Shown here: in pieces, positions 42,897 to 51,383 of the stretch
Layout of the letters: every line of letters begins with the position of its first letter
Position numbering within the stretch: the first letter of the stretch is position 1
Assembly (NCBI GenBank): GCA_035649895.1
Contig: DASRIS010000135.1
Location: 1-64,000, forward strand
DNA: 64,000 nucleotides
Direction of reading: 5' to 3'
Source of the DNA: DASSUC01 sp035649895
GTDB lineage: Bacteria > Actinomycetota > Actinomycetes > Mycobacteriales > Micromonosporaceae
Made by a program: the position numbers and the translations under genes
Notes under the pieces: generated by a model
Seen by the model: only the letters and a program-made list of their open reading frames with translations
Database searches by the model: none
What the model was told of the DNA's origin: nothing

Positions 42897-44138
42897 TCAG
42901 ATCCGCCACAGCGGGATCGCCGCAGCCATCGCCTGCGAGCCGACGTCATTGGGGTGGATGTGGTCCCCGCTGTCGTACTCGGCCCGGATCCGGGTCGGGT
43001 TGGCCGGGTCGGCGAGGACCGTGTCGAGGTCGATCACGACGCCGAAGACGGTCGAGCTACGCAGCCAGTTGTTGACCTCCTGGCGGACTGCCTCCCGCTC
43101 CGGGGTCCACGTCGTCCAGCCCTCGAACGGCACGATGGTCAGCGCCACCGTCCGCAGGCCCCGCTCCTTCATCTGCACGGCGAGCTGGTGCAGGCCCTCG
43201 ATGATCTCGGCGGCCGGCACGTCGTTCAGCACGTCGTTGGTGCCCAGCTGGACGATGACCGAGCGCACGCCGGTCTGGCCGAACACATCGGTGTCAACGC
43301 GGGACATGGCGCTCTTGCCGTTGGCACCGATCGAGCTGTCGCGGACCGTGTTGTTGCCGGAGATCGACTGGTTGATCACGCCCGGGTCCAGCAGGGACGG
43401 CGTGGTGTTGACGATCCGCTCCGCGAGGTAGTCCGGCCACCTCGTGTTCGAGCCGAAGGATGACGTGAAGCCGTCGCTGATCGAGTCGCCCATCACGACC
43501 ACGGAGCCGTACGCGGAGGTGTTGAGCACGTCGACGCCGGCCAGGAGGTACCAGCTGGTCGTGGTGAGGGTGAACCCGGTGCCCTCGGCGTTCATGGTCT
43601 GGTCACCGGCGTAGACGTAGGTGTTCTGGCGGGCCTGCCAGTGCCACGCCACCGAGCCGGTGGCGACCGGCAGGTAGAGCGTGACGATCAGCTCCTGCAG
43701 GGCCGGTACGGCCAGCGACACCGGGTCGCTGAGCAGGTCACCACCGCGGTAGATGGTCCCCGACAGGCTGCCGGCGAACGTCAGCTCGCGGATGGTGGCG
43801 GGGTCGACGTCGTGGCGCTCGGGAGTGCTGGTGTTCGGTAGGGCGACCGTGGCGTGGCCGAGCTTGGCGGCCTGCACCCCGAACGAGTTGCTGAGCCTGA
43901 CGCGCACCGCCTGACCCGCCACGGACGTGCGTACGCTCATCCGGATCGACTCGTTGGTCAGGCCACGGTTGGAGACGCCCCCGGTGCTGGGCGGGACCAA
44001 CGCCGCGCCCCAGGTGCCTGTCCAACCGCCGTTGACGATGTCGGCCTGGCTACCGCTCGCGCCGGCCGCGAGCGTCGCACCGGAGACCGCCACAACGGTA
44101 AGCCCGGCCAGGATGCGCCGGGTAAAGGAGTTAGTCAC
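42897..44138 (-). CDS. Secreted SGNH/GDSL hydrolase
   Basis: This 413-residue exported protein has a signal peptide (FTRRILAGLTVVAVSGATLAAGASG), an N-terminal beta-rich domain of about 160 residues and a catalytic domain with VVMGDSISDG, VQLGTNDVLN and a final DHIHPNDVGSQAMA. This is the SGNH_hydro arrangement found in actinobacterial secreted esterases. GTG 44138 is chosen for its AGGGAGG site. It diverges from the ABC exporter operon across a palindrome-rich control region. It is not closely related to the two cytoplasmic SGNH paralogues. A role in the pathway, such as extracellular maturation, is possible but unproven. Confidence 0.9.
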   Translation of the reverse strand: MTNSFTRRILAGLTVVAVSGATLAAGASGSQADIVNGGWTGTWGAALVPPSTGGVSNRGLTNESIRMSVRTSVAGQAVRVRLSNSFGVQAAKLGHATVALPNTSTPERHDVDPATIRELTFAGSLSGTIYRGGDLLSDPVSLAVPALQELIVTLYLPVATGSVAWHWQARQNTYVYAGDQTMNAEGTGFTLTTTSWYLLAGVDVLNTSAYGSVVVMGDSISDGFTSSFGSNTRWPDYLAERIVNTTPSLLDPGVINQSISGNNTVRDSSIGANGKSAMSRVDTDVFGQTGVRSVIVQLGTNDVLNDVPAAEIIEGLHQLAVQMKERGLRTVALTIVPFEGWTTWTPEREAVRQEVNNWLRSSTVFGVVIDLDTVLADPANPTRIRAEYDSGDHIHPNDVGSQAMAAAIPLWRI

Positions 44139-44258
44139 GTCGTGAACCTCCCTCGAGCAGCCAGCTCCAGTGCTGGCGCCCGGTTGTATCGGACGTCTCA
44201 CGATCGCAGATGCCCATAAGCGATGTTCAGATGCCTCAATCGACATGGTGTCGCCGAT

Positions 44259-44278
44259 CGGACAATCTAACTTGTCCG
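44259..44278. promoter_or_regulatory. Palindrome CGGACAA-N6-TTGTCCG, candidate operator
   Basis: A perfect 7+6+7 inverted repeat in the divergent gap, 121 bp from the SGNH start and 150 bp from the exporter start. Confidence 0.4.
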
Positions 44279-44308
44279 GTCTGTCGATGGTGCGGAGCGC
44301 CGGTTGTG

Positions 44309-44326
44309 TGCGATGGAACCATCGCA
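44309..44326. promoter_or_regulatory. Palindrome TGCGATGG-AA-CCATCGCA, candidate operator
   Basis: A perfect 8+2+8 inverted repeat, 102 bp upstream of the exporter GTG. The size suits a TetR-type repressor site, the usual control for drug exporters, but no TetR gene is in the window. Confidence 0.45.
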
Positions 44327-44341
44327 ATATGGCCGACGCTA

Positions 44342-44370
44342 TTGATAGAGAAATGTAGATACTATTACAT
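44342..44370 (+). promoter_or_regulatory. Candidate promoter overlapped by palindrome ATGTA-N8-TACAT
   Basis: TTGATA (44342-44347) and TATTAC (44363-44368), spaced 15, form a possible promoter for the exporter genes about 60 bp before the start. The inverted repeat ATGTA-N8-TACAT (44353-44370) covers the -10 element, as an operator would. It lies in the most AT-rich spot of the region. Confidence 0.35.
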
Positions 44371-44427
44371 CCGCTCCGTCCGCGGGTAACCTCTGCTCAG
44401 CCGGGACCTGGAGGGACGGAGGCGACG

Positions 44428-46368
44428 GTGGCCGACAGTGCGAGGCGGGCGGTGCTGCGCAAGGGGCTGCGCCTGCTGGTCCGCGCAGTGCGGGAGGAGC
44501 CGCGGATCTTCACGGTCGCGCTGGCCGGCGCGGTTCTCGTCAGTGTGCTGACGGTCGGCAGCGCGTACGTCATGGGCACGATCGTGGCGCGGGTGGTGGC
44601 CCCGGCGCTGGACCGTGGCGAGGCCGACGCGGGCCTGCTCGCCCTCGCCGCGGCGGCCCTGGTGGGGGTGAGCCTGCTCAAGGTCGTCGGGATGGTGGGA
44701 CGCCGGCTCGGCTCCGGCTACATGCACATGCGGCTACAGGCCAGCTACCGCCGACAGGTCACCCACCGGTACCTGGAGCTGCCGGTGGCCTGGCACCACC
44801 GGCACCCCACCGGCGCGTTGCTGTCCAACGCCAGCTCCGACGTCGAGTCGTCCTGGCTGCCGGCGAACACGCTGGCGTTCGCCCTGGCCACGGTCGTGAT
44901 GCTGGCCGCGGCGCTCGGCTCGCTCTTCGTCACCGACTGGGTCTTCGGGCTGATCGGCCTAGCCGTCTTCCCCACCCTCTTCGGGCTCTACCTGGTCTAC
45001 TCGCGCCAGGTGGCGGCGAGCTACGCCAACGTGGCCCAGCTGCGGTCCGAGGTCGCCGCGATCGCCCACGAGAGCTTCGACGGCGCCGTGGTGGTCAAGT
45101 CCATGGGGCGGGAGGCGCACGAGACCGCCCGGTTCGCCGCCAAGGTGGCGCAGCTGCGCGACAAGCTGGTTGCGGTAGGCCGGGTACGCGGCCTCTACGA
45201 CCCGATCGTGGACTCGCTGTCCAGCATCGGCACGCTCGCTGTGCTGCTCGCCGGCGCGTGGCGGCTGCGGGACGGCGCGATCGGGGTCAGCGAGCTGGTC
45301 AGCGCCGCTTTCGTGTTCGCGCTGCTGGACATCCCGGTACGCGCCATCGGCTGGCTGCTCACCTCGCTGCCGTTCGCGGTCGCCGGCTGGGACCGGGTGC
45401 AGCAGGTGCTCACCGCTACCGGCCGGATGGAGTACGGCGAGACCGTGCTGGCGCCGGCCGGTGGCTCATCCGGCGACGCCCCGTCTGGTGATGCGTCCGG
45501 CGGTGCCCCGTCCAGCGGTGCGCCGGCTGGGAGCCTGCCGGCGCAGCTGCGCTTCGAGGGGGTCGAGCTCGCCCACGAGCCGGGGCGGCCGGTGCTGCGG
45601 GAGGTGTCGTTCACCCTGCCGGCCGGGCGGGCGCTGGCCCTGGTCGGCCCGACCGGCTCCGGCAAGTCCACCATCGCCTCCCTCGCCGCCCGCCTGGTGG
45701 ACCCGACCGCCGGCGGCGTCACCCTCGACGGGGTGGACCTGCGCCAGCTCACTGCGGCCTCGCTGGCCTCGACCGTGGCGCTGGTGCCGCAGGTGCCGTT
45801 CGTCTTCGACGACACCGTCCGCGCCAACGTGGCCCTGGACCGCGCCGGGATCGACGACGAGCGGGTGTGGGCGGCGCTGCGGGCGGCGCAGGCCGACGGC
45901 TTCGTCGCCCGGCTGCCGGACGGCCTCGACAGCGTGCTCGGCGAGCGCGGCGTGGTCCTCTCCGGCGGGCAGCGGCAACGGCTCACCCTGGCCCGGGCGC
46001 TGGCCGGCCAGCCCCGCCTGCTGGTTCTCGACGACGCCACCAGCGCGGTCGACCCGCGGGTGGAGGCGGCGATCCTCGCCTCGCTGCGGGCTGGCGGCGC
46101 GCCCGGTGGCGCAGCCGGTGGGCCCGGCCACTCGATCCTGGTGATCGCGTACCGGCGGGCCACCATCGCCCTCGCCGACGAGGTGGTCTACCTCGACCAG
46201 GGCCAGGTCGTCGCCACCGGCAGCCACGCCGAGCTGCTGGCCAGCGTGCCGGGCTACGCCGACCTGGTCACCGCGTACGAGAAGGCGGAGGCGGAACGGG
46301 TGCGCACGCACGCGTACGACAGCGAGGCCGAGCCGGCGCGTGCGGCGGTCTCCGGGGCTGCGGCGTGA
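44428..46368 (+). CDS. ABC exporter half-transporter (membrane plus ATPase)
   Basis: This 646-residue protein has six membrane segments in the first 320 residues, then an ATPase domain with Walker A VGPTGSGKST, signature LSGGQRQRLTLARAL and Walker B RLLVLDDATSAVD. The switch histidine region is unusual: where exporters have a His after the D-loop, this has VIAYRRATIALA, so the H-loop His is Tyr. That suggests a degenerate nucleotide site. A Gly/Ser/Asp/Ala-rich tract (about 348-372) lies between the membrane and ATPase parts. GGAGG precedes the GTG start by five bases. It overlaps the next gene and probably forms a heterodimer with it. Confidence 0.93.
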   Translation: MADSARRAVLRKGLRLLVRAVREEPRIFTVALAGAVLVSVLTVGSAYVMGTIVARVVAPALDRGEADAGLLALAAAALVGVSLLKVVGMVGRRLGSGYMHMRLQASYRRQVTHRYLELPVAWHHRHPTGALLSNASSDVESSWLPANTLAFALATVVMLAAALGSLFVTDWVFGLIGLAVFPTLFGLYLVYSRQVAASYANVAQLRSEVAAIAHESFDGAVVVKSMGREAHETARFAAKVAQLRDKLVAVGRVRGLYDPIVDSLSSIGTLAVLLAGAWRLRDGAIGVSELVSAAFVFALLDIPVRAIGWLLTSLPFAVAGWDRVQQVLTATGRMEYGETVLAPAGGSSGDAPSGDASGGAPSSGAPAGSLPAQLRFEGVELAHEPGRPVLREVSFTLPAGRALALVGPTGSGKSTIASLAARLVDPTAGGVTLDGVDLRQLTAASLASTVALVPQVPFVFDDTVRANVALDRAGIDDERVWAALRAAQADGFVARLPDGLDSVLGERGVVLSGGQRQRLTLARALAGQPRLLVLDDATSAVDPRVEAAILASLRAGGAPGGAAGGPGHSILVIAYRRATIALADEVVYLDQGQVVATGSHAELLASVPGYADLVTAYEKAEAERVRTHAYDSEAEPARAAVSGAAA

Positions 46369-48206
46369 CCGGCAACCGGGCCGCGCCGTCCGGCGGCGAC
46401 AGCGGCGAGTCGATCGGGCGTACCCTGCGGCGCGGGCTGGCGCTCTCCCCGGAGCTCTACCGTGGCCTCGCCGTCACGCTCGTGCTGGCGACGGTGATGA
46501 CGGCTGGCCGGGCGGCGGTGCCCGTCGCTATCCAGCTCGGCATCGACACGGGGATCCGGGCCCCCGGCGGCCCGGACCTGCGCGTGGTGACGACAGTGGT
46601 GGCGGTGGCCACCGGGGTGCTGCTGCTGACCTCGGCCGCCGGCTACCTGATGTACCGCCGGCTGTTCACGGTCAGCGAGACCGCGCTCGCCGCGGTGCGG
46701 GCCAAGGTCTTCCGCCACCTGCATGACGTGTCGATGCTGCACCAGCAGACCGAGCGGCGCGGCGCCCTGGTCTCGCGGGTCACCGGCGACGTTGACCAGA
46801 TCACCTTGTTCATCCAGCTCAGTGGCGTGGTCCTGCTGATCTCCGCGGGCCAGGCAATGGTCGCGACCGCGGTGATGGCCGCGTACTCGTGGCAGCTGGC
46901 ACTGGTGGTCCTCGCCGTCTTCGCGCCCGCGGTGCTGGTGATCCGGGCCCTCCAGCAGCGCCTAGGCGGCGCGTTCAGCGAGGTGCGCCGCCGGGCGGCG
47001 GTGATGCTCAGCATGGTCTCGGAGAGCGTGGTCGGCGCCGAGGTGATCCGGGCCTACGGGGTGGCCGGGCGCAGCCGGCGCCGGCTGGACCACGCGATCG
47101 AGCAGCACCGGCTGGCCCGGCAGCGGGCGCTGCGGACAACGGTGGCCAGTGCGTCGATCGGCGAGATGGGTGCGGGCCTGGCCCTGGCTGGTGTCGCCGT
47201 CGTCGGGGTGCTGCTCGGTGTCGGCGGTGCCCTGACCATCGGTGAGATCACCGCGTTCCTGCTGCTGGTGACGCTGTTCGTGCTGCCGGCGCAGGTGGCC
47301 ACGGAGATGCTCAACGAGATGCAGGTGGCCGTCGCCGGCTGGCGGCGGGTGCTCGATGTGCTGGACATCCAGCCCGATGTGGCCGACCCGCCGGACGGGG
47401 TCGAGCTGCCGCCCGGTCCGATCGAGGTACGCCTCGTCGGGGTGCGCTTCGCCTACCCGGCGACCGGTTCGGGCGGCAACGGAGCGCAGCGGGCGGCTGG
47501 GCCGCTCGTGCTGCAGGGCATCGACCTGGACATCCCGGCCAAGGCCCGGGTGGCCGTGGTCGGTGAGACCGGTGCCGGTAAGACCACCATCGCCAAGCTG
47601 CTGACCCGGCTGATGGACCCGACCGACGGGCAGGTGCTGCTGTCTGGCGTGCCGGTCGACCGGGTCCGGTTCTCGTCGCTGCGGTCGCGGGTGGTGATGG
47701 TGCCCCAGGACTGCTTCCTCTTCGACAGCACAGTCTCGGAGAACGTGCGCTTCGGCGCTGCCGGCGTCACCGACGAGCAGGTGGCCACGGCGTTCGCGGA
47801 GCTCGGGCTGGCCGGGTGGCTGGCCGGGCTGCCGGAGGGGCTGTCCACCCGGGTCGGCGAGCGCGGCGAGTCCCTGAGCGTGGGGGAGCGGCAGCTGGTC
47901 GCGTTCGCCCGGGCCCACCTGGCAGCGCCGGACCTGCTCGTACTGGACGAGGCGACCAGCGCGGTCGACCCGCTGACCGAGGTGCGCCTGGCCCGGGCGA
48001 TCGACGCCGTCACCCGGGACCGCACCACGGTGACGATCGCGCACCGGCTCTCCACTGCGGAGGGTGCGGACGAGGTCGTCGTCGTCGACGACGGCCAGGT
48101 GGTCCAGCGCGGCCCGCACCGGGTCCTGGTCGCCGACCCCGACTCGGTCTACGGCCGCCTGCACGCGTCATGGCTGGACAGCACAAGTGCGAGCGCGCCC
48201 GGGTGA
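46365..48206 (+). CDS. ABC exporter half-transporter (membrane plus ATPase), partner
   Basis: This 613-residue type IV ABC exporter has membrane segments in the first 310 residues and an ATPase domain with VGETGAGKTT, signature LSVGERQLVAFARAHL (Ser-Val-Gly instead of Ser-Gly-Gly), LLVLDEATSAVD and a normal switch His in TIAHRLSTAEGADE. The start is GTG 46365, overlapping the previous stop (GTGA). Pairing a partner with a canonical catalytic site and one with a degenerate site is typical of heterodimeric exporters. It probably exports the cluster product, in addition to the DrrAB-like pair at 16707-18538. Confidence 0.94.
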   Translation: MTGNRAAPSGGDSGESIGRTLRRGLALSPELYRGLAVTLVLATVMTAGRAAVPVAIQLGIDTGIRAPGGPDLRVVTTVVAVATGVLLLTSAAGYLMYRRLFTVSETALAAVRAKVFRHLHDVSMLHQQTERRGALVSRVTGDVDQITLFIQLSGVVLLISAGQAMVATAVMAAYSWQLALVVLAVFAPAVLVIRALQQRLGGAFSEVRRRAAVMLSMVSESVVGAEVIRAYGVAGRSRRRLDHAIEQHRLARQRALRTTVASASIGEMGAGLALAGVAVVGVLLGVGGALTIGEITAFLLLVTLFVLPAQVATEMLNEMQVAVAGWRRVLDVLDIQPDVADPPDGVELPPGPIEVRLVGVRFAYPATGSGGNGAQRAAGPLVLQGIDLDIPAKARVAVVGETGAGKTTIAKLLTRLMDPTDGQVLLSGVPVDRVRFSSLRSRVVMVPQDCFLFDSTVSENVRFGAAGVTDEQVATAFAELGLAGWLAGLPEGLSTRVGERGESLSVGERQLVAFARAHLAAPDLLVLDEATSAVDPLTEVRLARAIDAVTRDRTTVTIAHRLSTAEGADEVVVVDDGQVVQRGPHRVLVADPDSVYGRLHASWLDSTSASAPG

Positions 48207-48242
48207 GCTCGCTGCGGCCCGCATTGATGAGCGGGTGCCGCA

Positions 48243-48350
48243 GTGGTGGCTTGCGGTGGTGCCCGTATCAGTGGCTCGCGGCGGTGGCTCGGGGTGGTGG
48301 CTCGGGGTGGTGGCTCGGGGGTGGTGGCCTGCGGTGGTGGCTGCGCGGCG
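48243..48350. repeat. Degenerate GGTGGCTCGGGGT repeat tract
   Basis: About seven imperfect copies of a roughly 14-15-bp unit of the type GGTGGCTCGGGGTGG lie head to tail. The tract is G-rich on the plus strand with four or more G3-4 runs, so it could form quadruplex-like structure. It is non-coding. Confidence 0.7.
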
Positions 48351-48386
48351 GGACTGTTCCGACCGGTCGGGGAGGGGGTGCCCGGC

Positions 48387-48492
48387 CCTTATGCTCTGCA
48401 CCATTGCGGCTAGCAGAGCTGGACAGGTGCAGTGCCTCACCGGCCAGCATCGGCATGCAGCTTTGCTCGCGTAGATGGTGCAGAGCATAAGG
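48387..48492. repeat. 18-bp perfect inverted repeat enclosing 70 bp (hairpin or MITE-like)
   Basis: CCTTATGCTCTGCACCAT at 48387-48404 is exactly complementary to 48475-48492. Just inside, AGCAGAGCTG and CAGCTTTGCT pair with one mismatch, so the whole 106 bp can fold into one long interrupted hairpin. The sequence is AT-richer than its surroundings. It could be a bidirectional terminator, a palindromic repeat element or a small non-autonomous transposon relic. No target-site duplication is obvious. Confidence 0.7.
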
Positions 48493-48593
48493 AACTTGCC
48501 GCATACCCCCCGCCCCCCGCACCATCCCGGCGCCTTGGAGCGGCGACGAAGGAGCCGACCACCCGACAGCTACTTGGCTGGCGCTCCGGGCGC

Positions 48594-49781
48594 CTATCCG
48601 GGCAGGCACTCCTCGACTACGTCGGCTGCCCGGACGGCGCCGCCGGCCTCGCTCATCCGCTGTCGAAGCTCGCTGATCCGGCTCGCCATCCGGTCATCGG
48701 TGGCCACCCGCTCGACCGCCTCCCGCAGGACCTGCGGGGTCAAGCCGGTGGCGGTCAGCCGTACGCCGATGCCGAGCTGGGCCACGCGCACCGCGTTCTT
48801 CTCCTGCTCCGGGGTGAACGGCACCACCACCTGCGGCACTCCCACCCGCAGCGCCTCCATCACCCCGCCCATGCCCGCGTGCGAGACGAAGACGCGGGCG
48901 TGCTCCAGCACCGCGAGCTGCGGTACGACGGTGCGTACCTCGACGTTGTCCGGGGGCGGGCCCAGGCTCGCCGGGTCGAGCCGCTCGCCGACGGCGACCA
49001 CCGCCTGCCAGGGCGAGCCGGCGAAGGTCTCGAAGCAGGTCCGGTAGAAGTCGGGGGCGCGGTTGTTGATCGTGCCGAGGCTGACCAGCGCCACGGGCCG
49101 GCCGTCCGGCGGGGGCTGCCACGCCTCCTCGAGCCCGACCGGGCGCACGCACGGCCCGACAAAGCAGTACCGCTCGTCGAACGCGTCCCCCTGGTACTGG
49201 AAGAACCGCGGGAAGAAGGCCAGATGGCGGTGCGCGACCGGGGCCAGGAACTCCTCCGGCTTTATCGGCAGGCCCTGAGCCTTGAGCAGGGTGTCGAGCC
49301 GGGCCAGGTAGGCCGGGAAAGCGGGATGGGTGGGGTCGAACGCGGCCGTGTCGTCGGCCAGGGACCAGCGTTCGTTGGAGACCAGGACCGCCCAGGTCTC
49401 GACCGTGGGGACGGCGAGCTTCGCGGCGAGGATCCGGGCGACGAACGCCATCCGGTCGTGGACCACCAGGTCCGGCCGGTCCTTCCGGAACACCGGCTCC
49501 AGCTGGGGCAGGGTCACCTCGGCTTCGTGCAGGAAGTTGAGCAGGCTCTGCCCGACGTAGGCCGAACCCTGCGGGACCCGGGGGTCGGGGTCGCTGTCGG
49601 CCGGCCGGGTGGTGCGGTACGGCACGACGGTGGCGCCCATCGCCTCGATGAGCCGCGCCCGCTGCGGGACCGAGGCGTACGTGACCCGGTGGCCCCGGCG
49701 GACGAGCTCGGCCACGACCGCGAGCGTTGGGTACAGGTGACCGGCGGCGGGGATGTTGAAGAACGCGATATGCCTGCCCAT
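48594..49781 (-). CDS. GT-B glycosyltransferase (macrolide-type MGT family)
   Basis: This 395-residue protein begins GRHIAFFNIPAAGHLYPTL and has the donor site VFVSHAGMGGVMEALRVGVPQVVVPFTPEQEKNA, as in the macrolide glycosyltransferases OleD/MgtA, which often inactivate antibiotics intracellularly. It may decorate the product or give self-resistance by reversible glycosylation. It is the last gene of the minus-strand unit from 55755; 68 bp separate it from the condensation-domain gene. Confidence 0.9.
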   Translation of the reverse strand: MGRHIAFFNIPAAGHLYPTLAVVAELVRRGHRVTYASVPQRARLIEAMGATVVPYRTTRPADSDPDPRVPQGSAYVGQSLLNFLHEAEVTLPQLEPVFRKDRPDLVVHDRMAFVARILAAKLAVPTVETWAVLVSNERWSLADDTAAFDPTHPAFPAYLARLDTLLKAQGLPIKPEEFLAPVAHRHLAFFPRFFQYQGDAFDERYCFVGPCVRPVGLEEAWQPPPDGRPVALVSLGTINNRAPDFYRTCFETFAGSPWQAVVAVGERLDPASLGPPPDNVEVRTVVPQLAVLEHARVFVSHAGMGGVMEALRVGVPQVVVPFTPEQEKNAVRVAQLGIGVRLTATGLTPQVLREAVERVATDDRMASRISELRQRMSEAGGAVRAADVVEECLPG

Positions 49782-49849
49782 GCCCTAAGCCCTCGATAGA
49801 GACCGTCGGTCGCCCGGCCCGGCCGCCTGGTGCCGTTCGGGCCGGCCGC

Positions 49850-51298
49850 CTAGTGCGCGTTTCCCTGGCTCACCGCCGCCGGCTCCTCGGCCTCGCTGCG
49901 CGCTGCCGGCTCCTCGGCCTCGCTGAGCGTCGCCAGCTCGGAGAGGCGGGCCTGCGGGTTGTCTACCGCGGCGCGCAGCAGCCGCTCGAACCGCCGGGCC
50001 ATCGCCTCGGCCGTGCCCTGCTCGAACAGCGCGCTGTCGTAACGGAACAACAGGTACAGCCCGGTCGGGCCGCGCCAGGCGTCAACCACCAGGTCGTGGA
50101 TGATCGGCGGGCTGCCCAGGTGGAACGGCTCGATCGTCAGGCCGGACAGCTCGACCTGCTGGATGTCGAACTGCGTACGCATCACGAAGATTACCTGGAA
50201 GACCTGGGTCCGGCTGCGGTCGGCGGGCAGGTCCAGCTCGGCGACGATGCGCCCGAAGGGGACATCCTGGCAGTCCAGCGCGTCGATGGCGGTGCCGCGG
50301 GTGCGCGCCAGCAGCTCGCGGAACGTCGGGTCACCGGAGAGGTCGGCACGTATCGCCACGGTGTTCGCGAAGAGCCCGACGAGCCGCTCGACCGCCAGCT
50401 GGGTGCGCCCGGCCAGCGGCGTGCCGATGCAGAAGTCGTCCTGCCCGCTGCAGCTGCCGAGCAGGGCCTCCAGCACGGTGAGCACCGCCATGAACGGCGT
50501 ACACCGCTCGGTCTCGGCCAGCTGCTCCAGCCGTTGGGCCAGCTCGGGGTCGACCCGGCGCCGCACCTCGGCGCCCCGGGTCCCCTTCTCCGCCGGGCGG
50601 GGCGCGTCCGTCGGCAGCTCCAGCGGGGGCACCCCGGCCAGCTGCTCCCGCCAGAACAGCAGGTCCTCCTCCTGTTCGGCGAGAGCCGCCTCGGTCTGCT
50701 GCCACACCGCGAAGTCGCCGTACTGCACGGGCAGCTCGGGCACTGCCGGCTCGGTACCGGTCACGAACGCCAGGTAGAAGGCGCGCATCTCGTGCTCGAT
50801 GATGTCGATCGAGGTGGCGTCCGAGATGATGTGGTGCATCGTCAGGCACCACACGTGGTCGTCGTCGGCCAGCCGGACCAGGCACGAGCCGACCAGCCGG
50901 TCCTTGGTCATGTCGAGCAGCACGTTCTTGCGCGCCGCGATCAGCTCCCGGGCCCGCTGCGGGCGCTCCGGCTCGGGCGCGTCGCTCACGTCCAGCAGCT
51001 CCACCTCGACATCGCTGGTCGGGGTGACGACCTGGGCCGGGTCCTCGACGGTGCCGACGAACCGGGTCCGCAGGCTCTCGTGCCGGTCCACCACCGCGCG
51101 CACCGCGCGCAGCCAGGCGTCCACCACCAGCGGCCCGCGGATGCGCAGGGCCACATAGATGATCGGCGAGGCGTCCCCTGAGTACGACGTGCAGAGGAAC
51201 CAGATCCGCTGCTGGAGCGCTGAGAGCGGCAGCTCGACCAGGTCCGGGTCGCGGCGGCCGAACTGCGCGCCAATGCCGGCGTCGGTAGGGCTCTGCAC
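49850..51298 (-). CDS. Stand-alone NRPS condensation domain
   Basis: This 482-residue protein is a free condensation domain with no adenylation or carrier part. The catalytic motif is MHHIISDATS: both histidines and the aspartate are kept, but the final glycine of HHxxxDG is alanine. Later core motifs are present (VGLFANTVAIRADLSGDPTF and the DVPFGRIVAEL region). It could join an amine to a carrier-bound chain in trans, or catalyse ester formation. The C-terminus ends in a duplicated SEAEEPAA peptide. It lies in the unit with two P450s and may recruit or process carrier-bound residues. Confidence 0.92.
   Translation of the reverse strand: MQSPTDAGIGAQFGRRDPDLVELPLSALQQRIWFLCTSYSGDASPIIYVALRIRGPLVVDAWLRAVRAVVDRHESLRTRFVGTVEDPAQVVTPTSDVEVELLDVSDAPEPERPQRARELIAARKNVLLDMTKDRLVGSCLVRLADDDHVWCLTMHHIISDATSIDIIEHEMRAFYLAFVTGTEPAVPELPVQYGDFAVWQQTEAALAEQEEDLLFWREQLAGVPPLELPTDAPRPAEKGTRGAEVRRRVDPELAQRLEQLAETERCTPFMAVLTVLEALLGSCSGQDDFCIGTPLAGRTQLAVERLVGLFANTVAIRADLSGDPTFRELLARTRGTAIDALDCQDVPFGRIVAELDLPADRSRTQVFQVIFVMRTQFDIQQVELSGLTIEPFHLGSPPIIHDLVVDAWRGPTGLYLLFRYDSALFEQGTAEAMARRFERLLRAAVDNPQARLSELATLSEAEEPAARSEAEEPAAVSQGNAH
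49875..49928 (-). repeat. 27-bp tandem repeat at the 3' end of the free C-domain gene
   Basis: Two units (49875-49901, 49902-49928) differing at two bases encode SEAEEPAA twice in the C-terminal tail. In frame. Confidence 0.8.
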
Positions 51299-51383
51299 CT
51301 GGTCACTCCTTCTTCGCTCCGCGGCGGGGCTTTACTCCTCTGCGAGCCTCACGACGGTCCCGGGCGGGCGGCGGTGCCCTCGC

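Larger units (their letters stand above)
48207..48593. other. 387-bp convergent gap with repeats and a long hairpin
   Basis: This lies between the exporter (+) and the glycosyltransferase (-), with no gene found. The left part is a run of degenerate repeats (48243-48350); the middle holds an 18-bp perfect inverted repeat around 70 bp (48387-48492). Both are listed separately. The region would end transcription from both sides. Confidence 0.6.

Noticed and set aside
48243..48350. Repeat tract considered as a CRISPR array
   Set aside because: The units are degenerate, about 15 bp and have no unique spacers; no cas genes are present.
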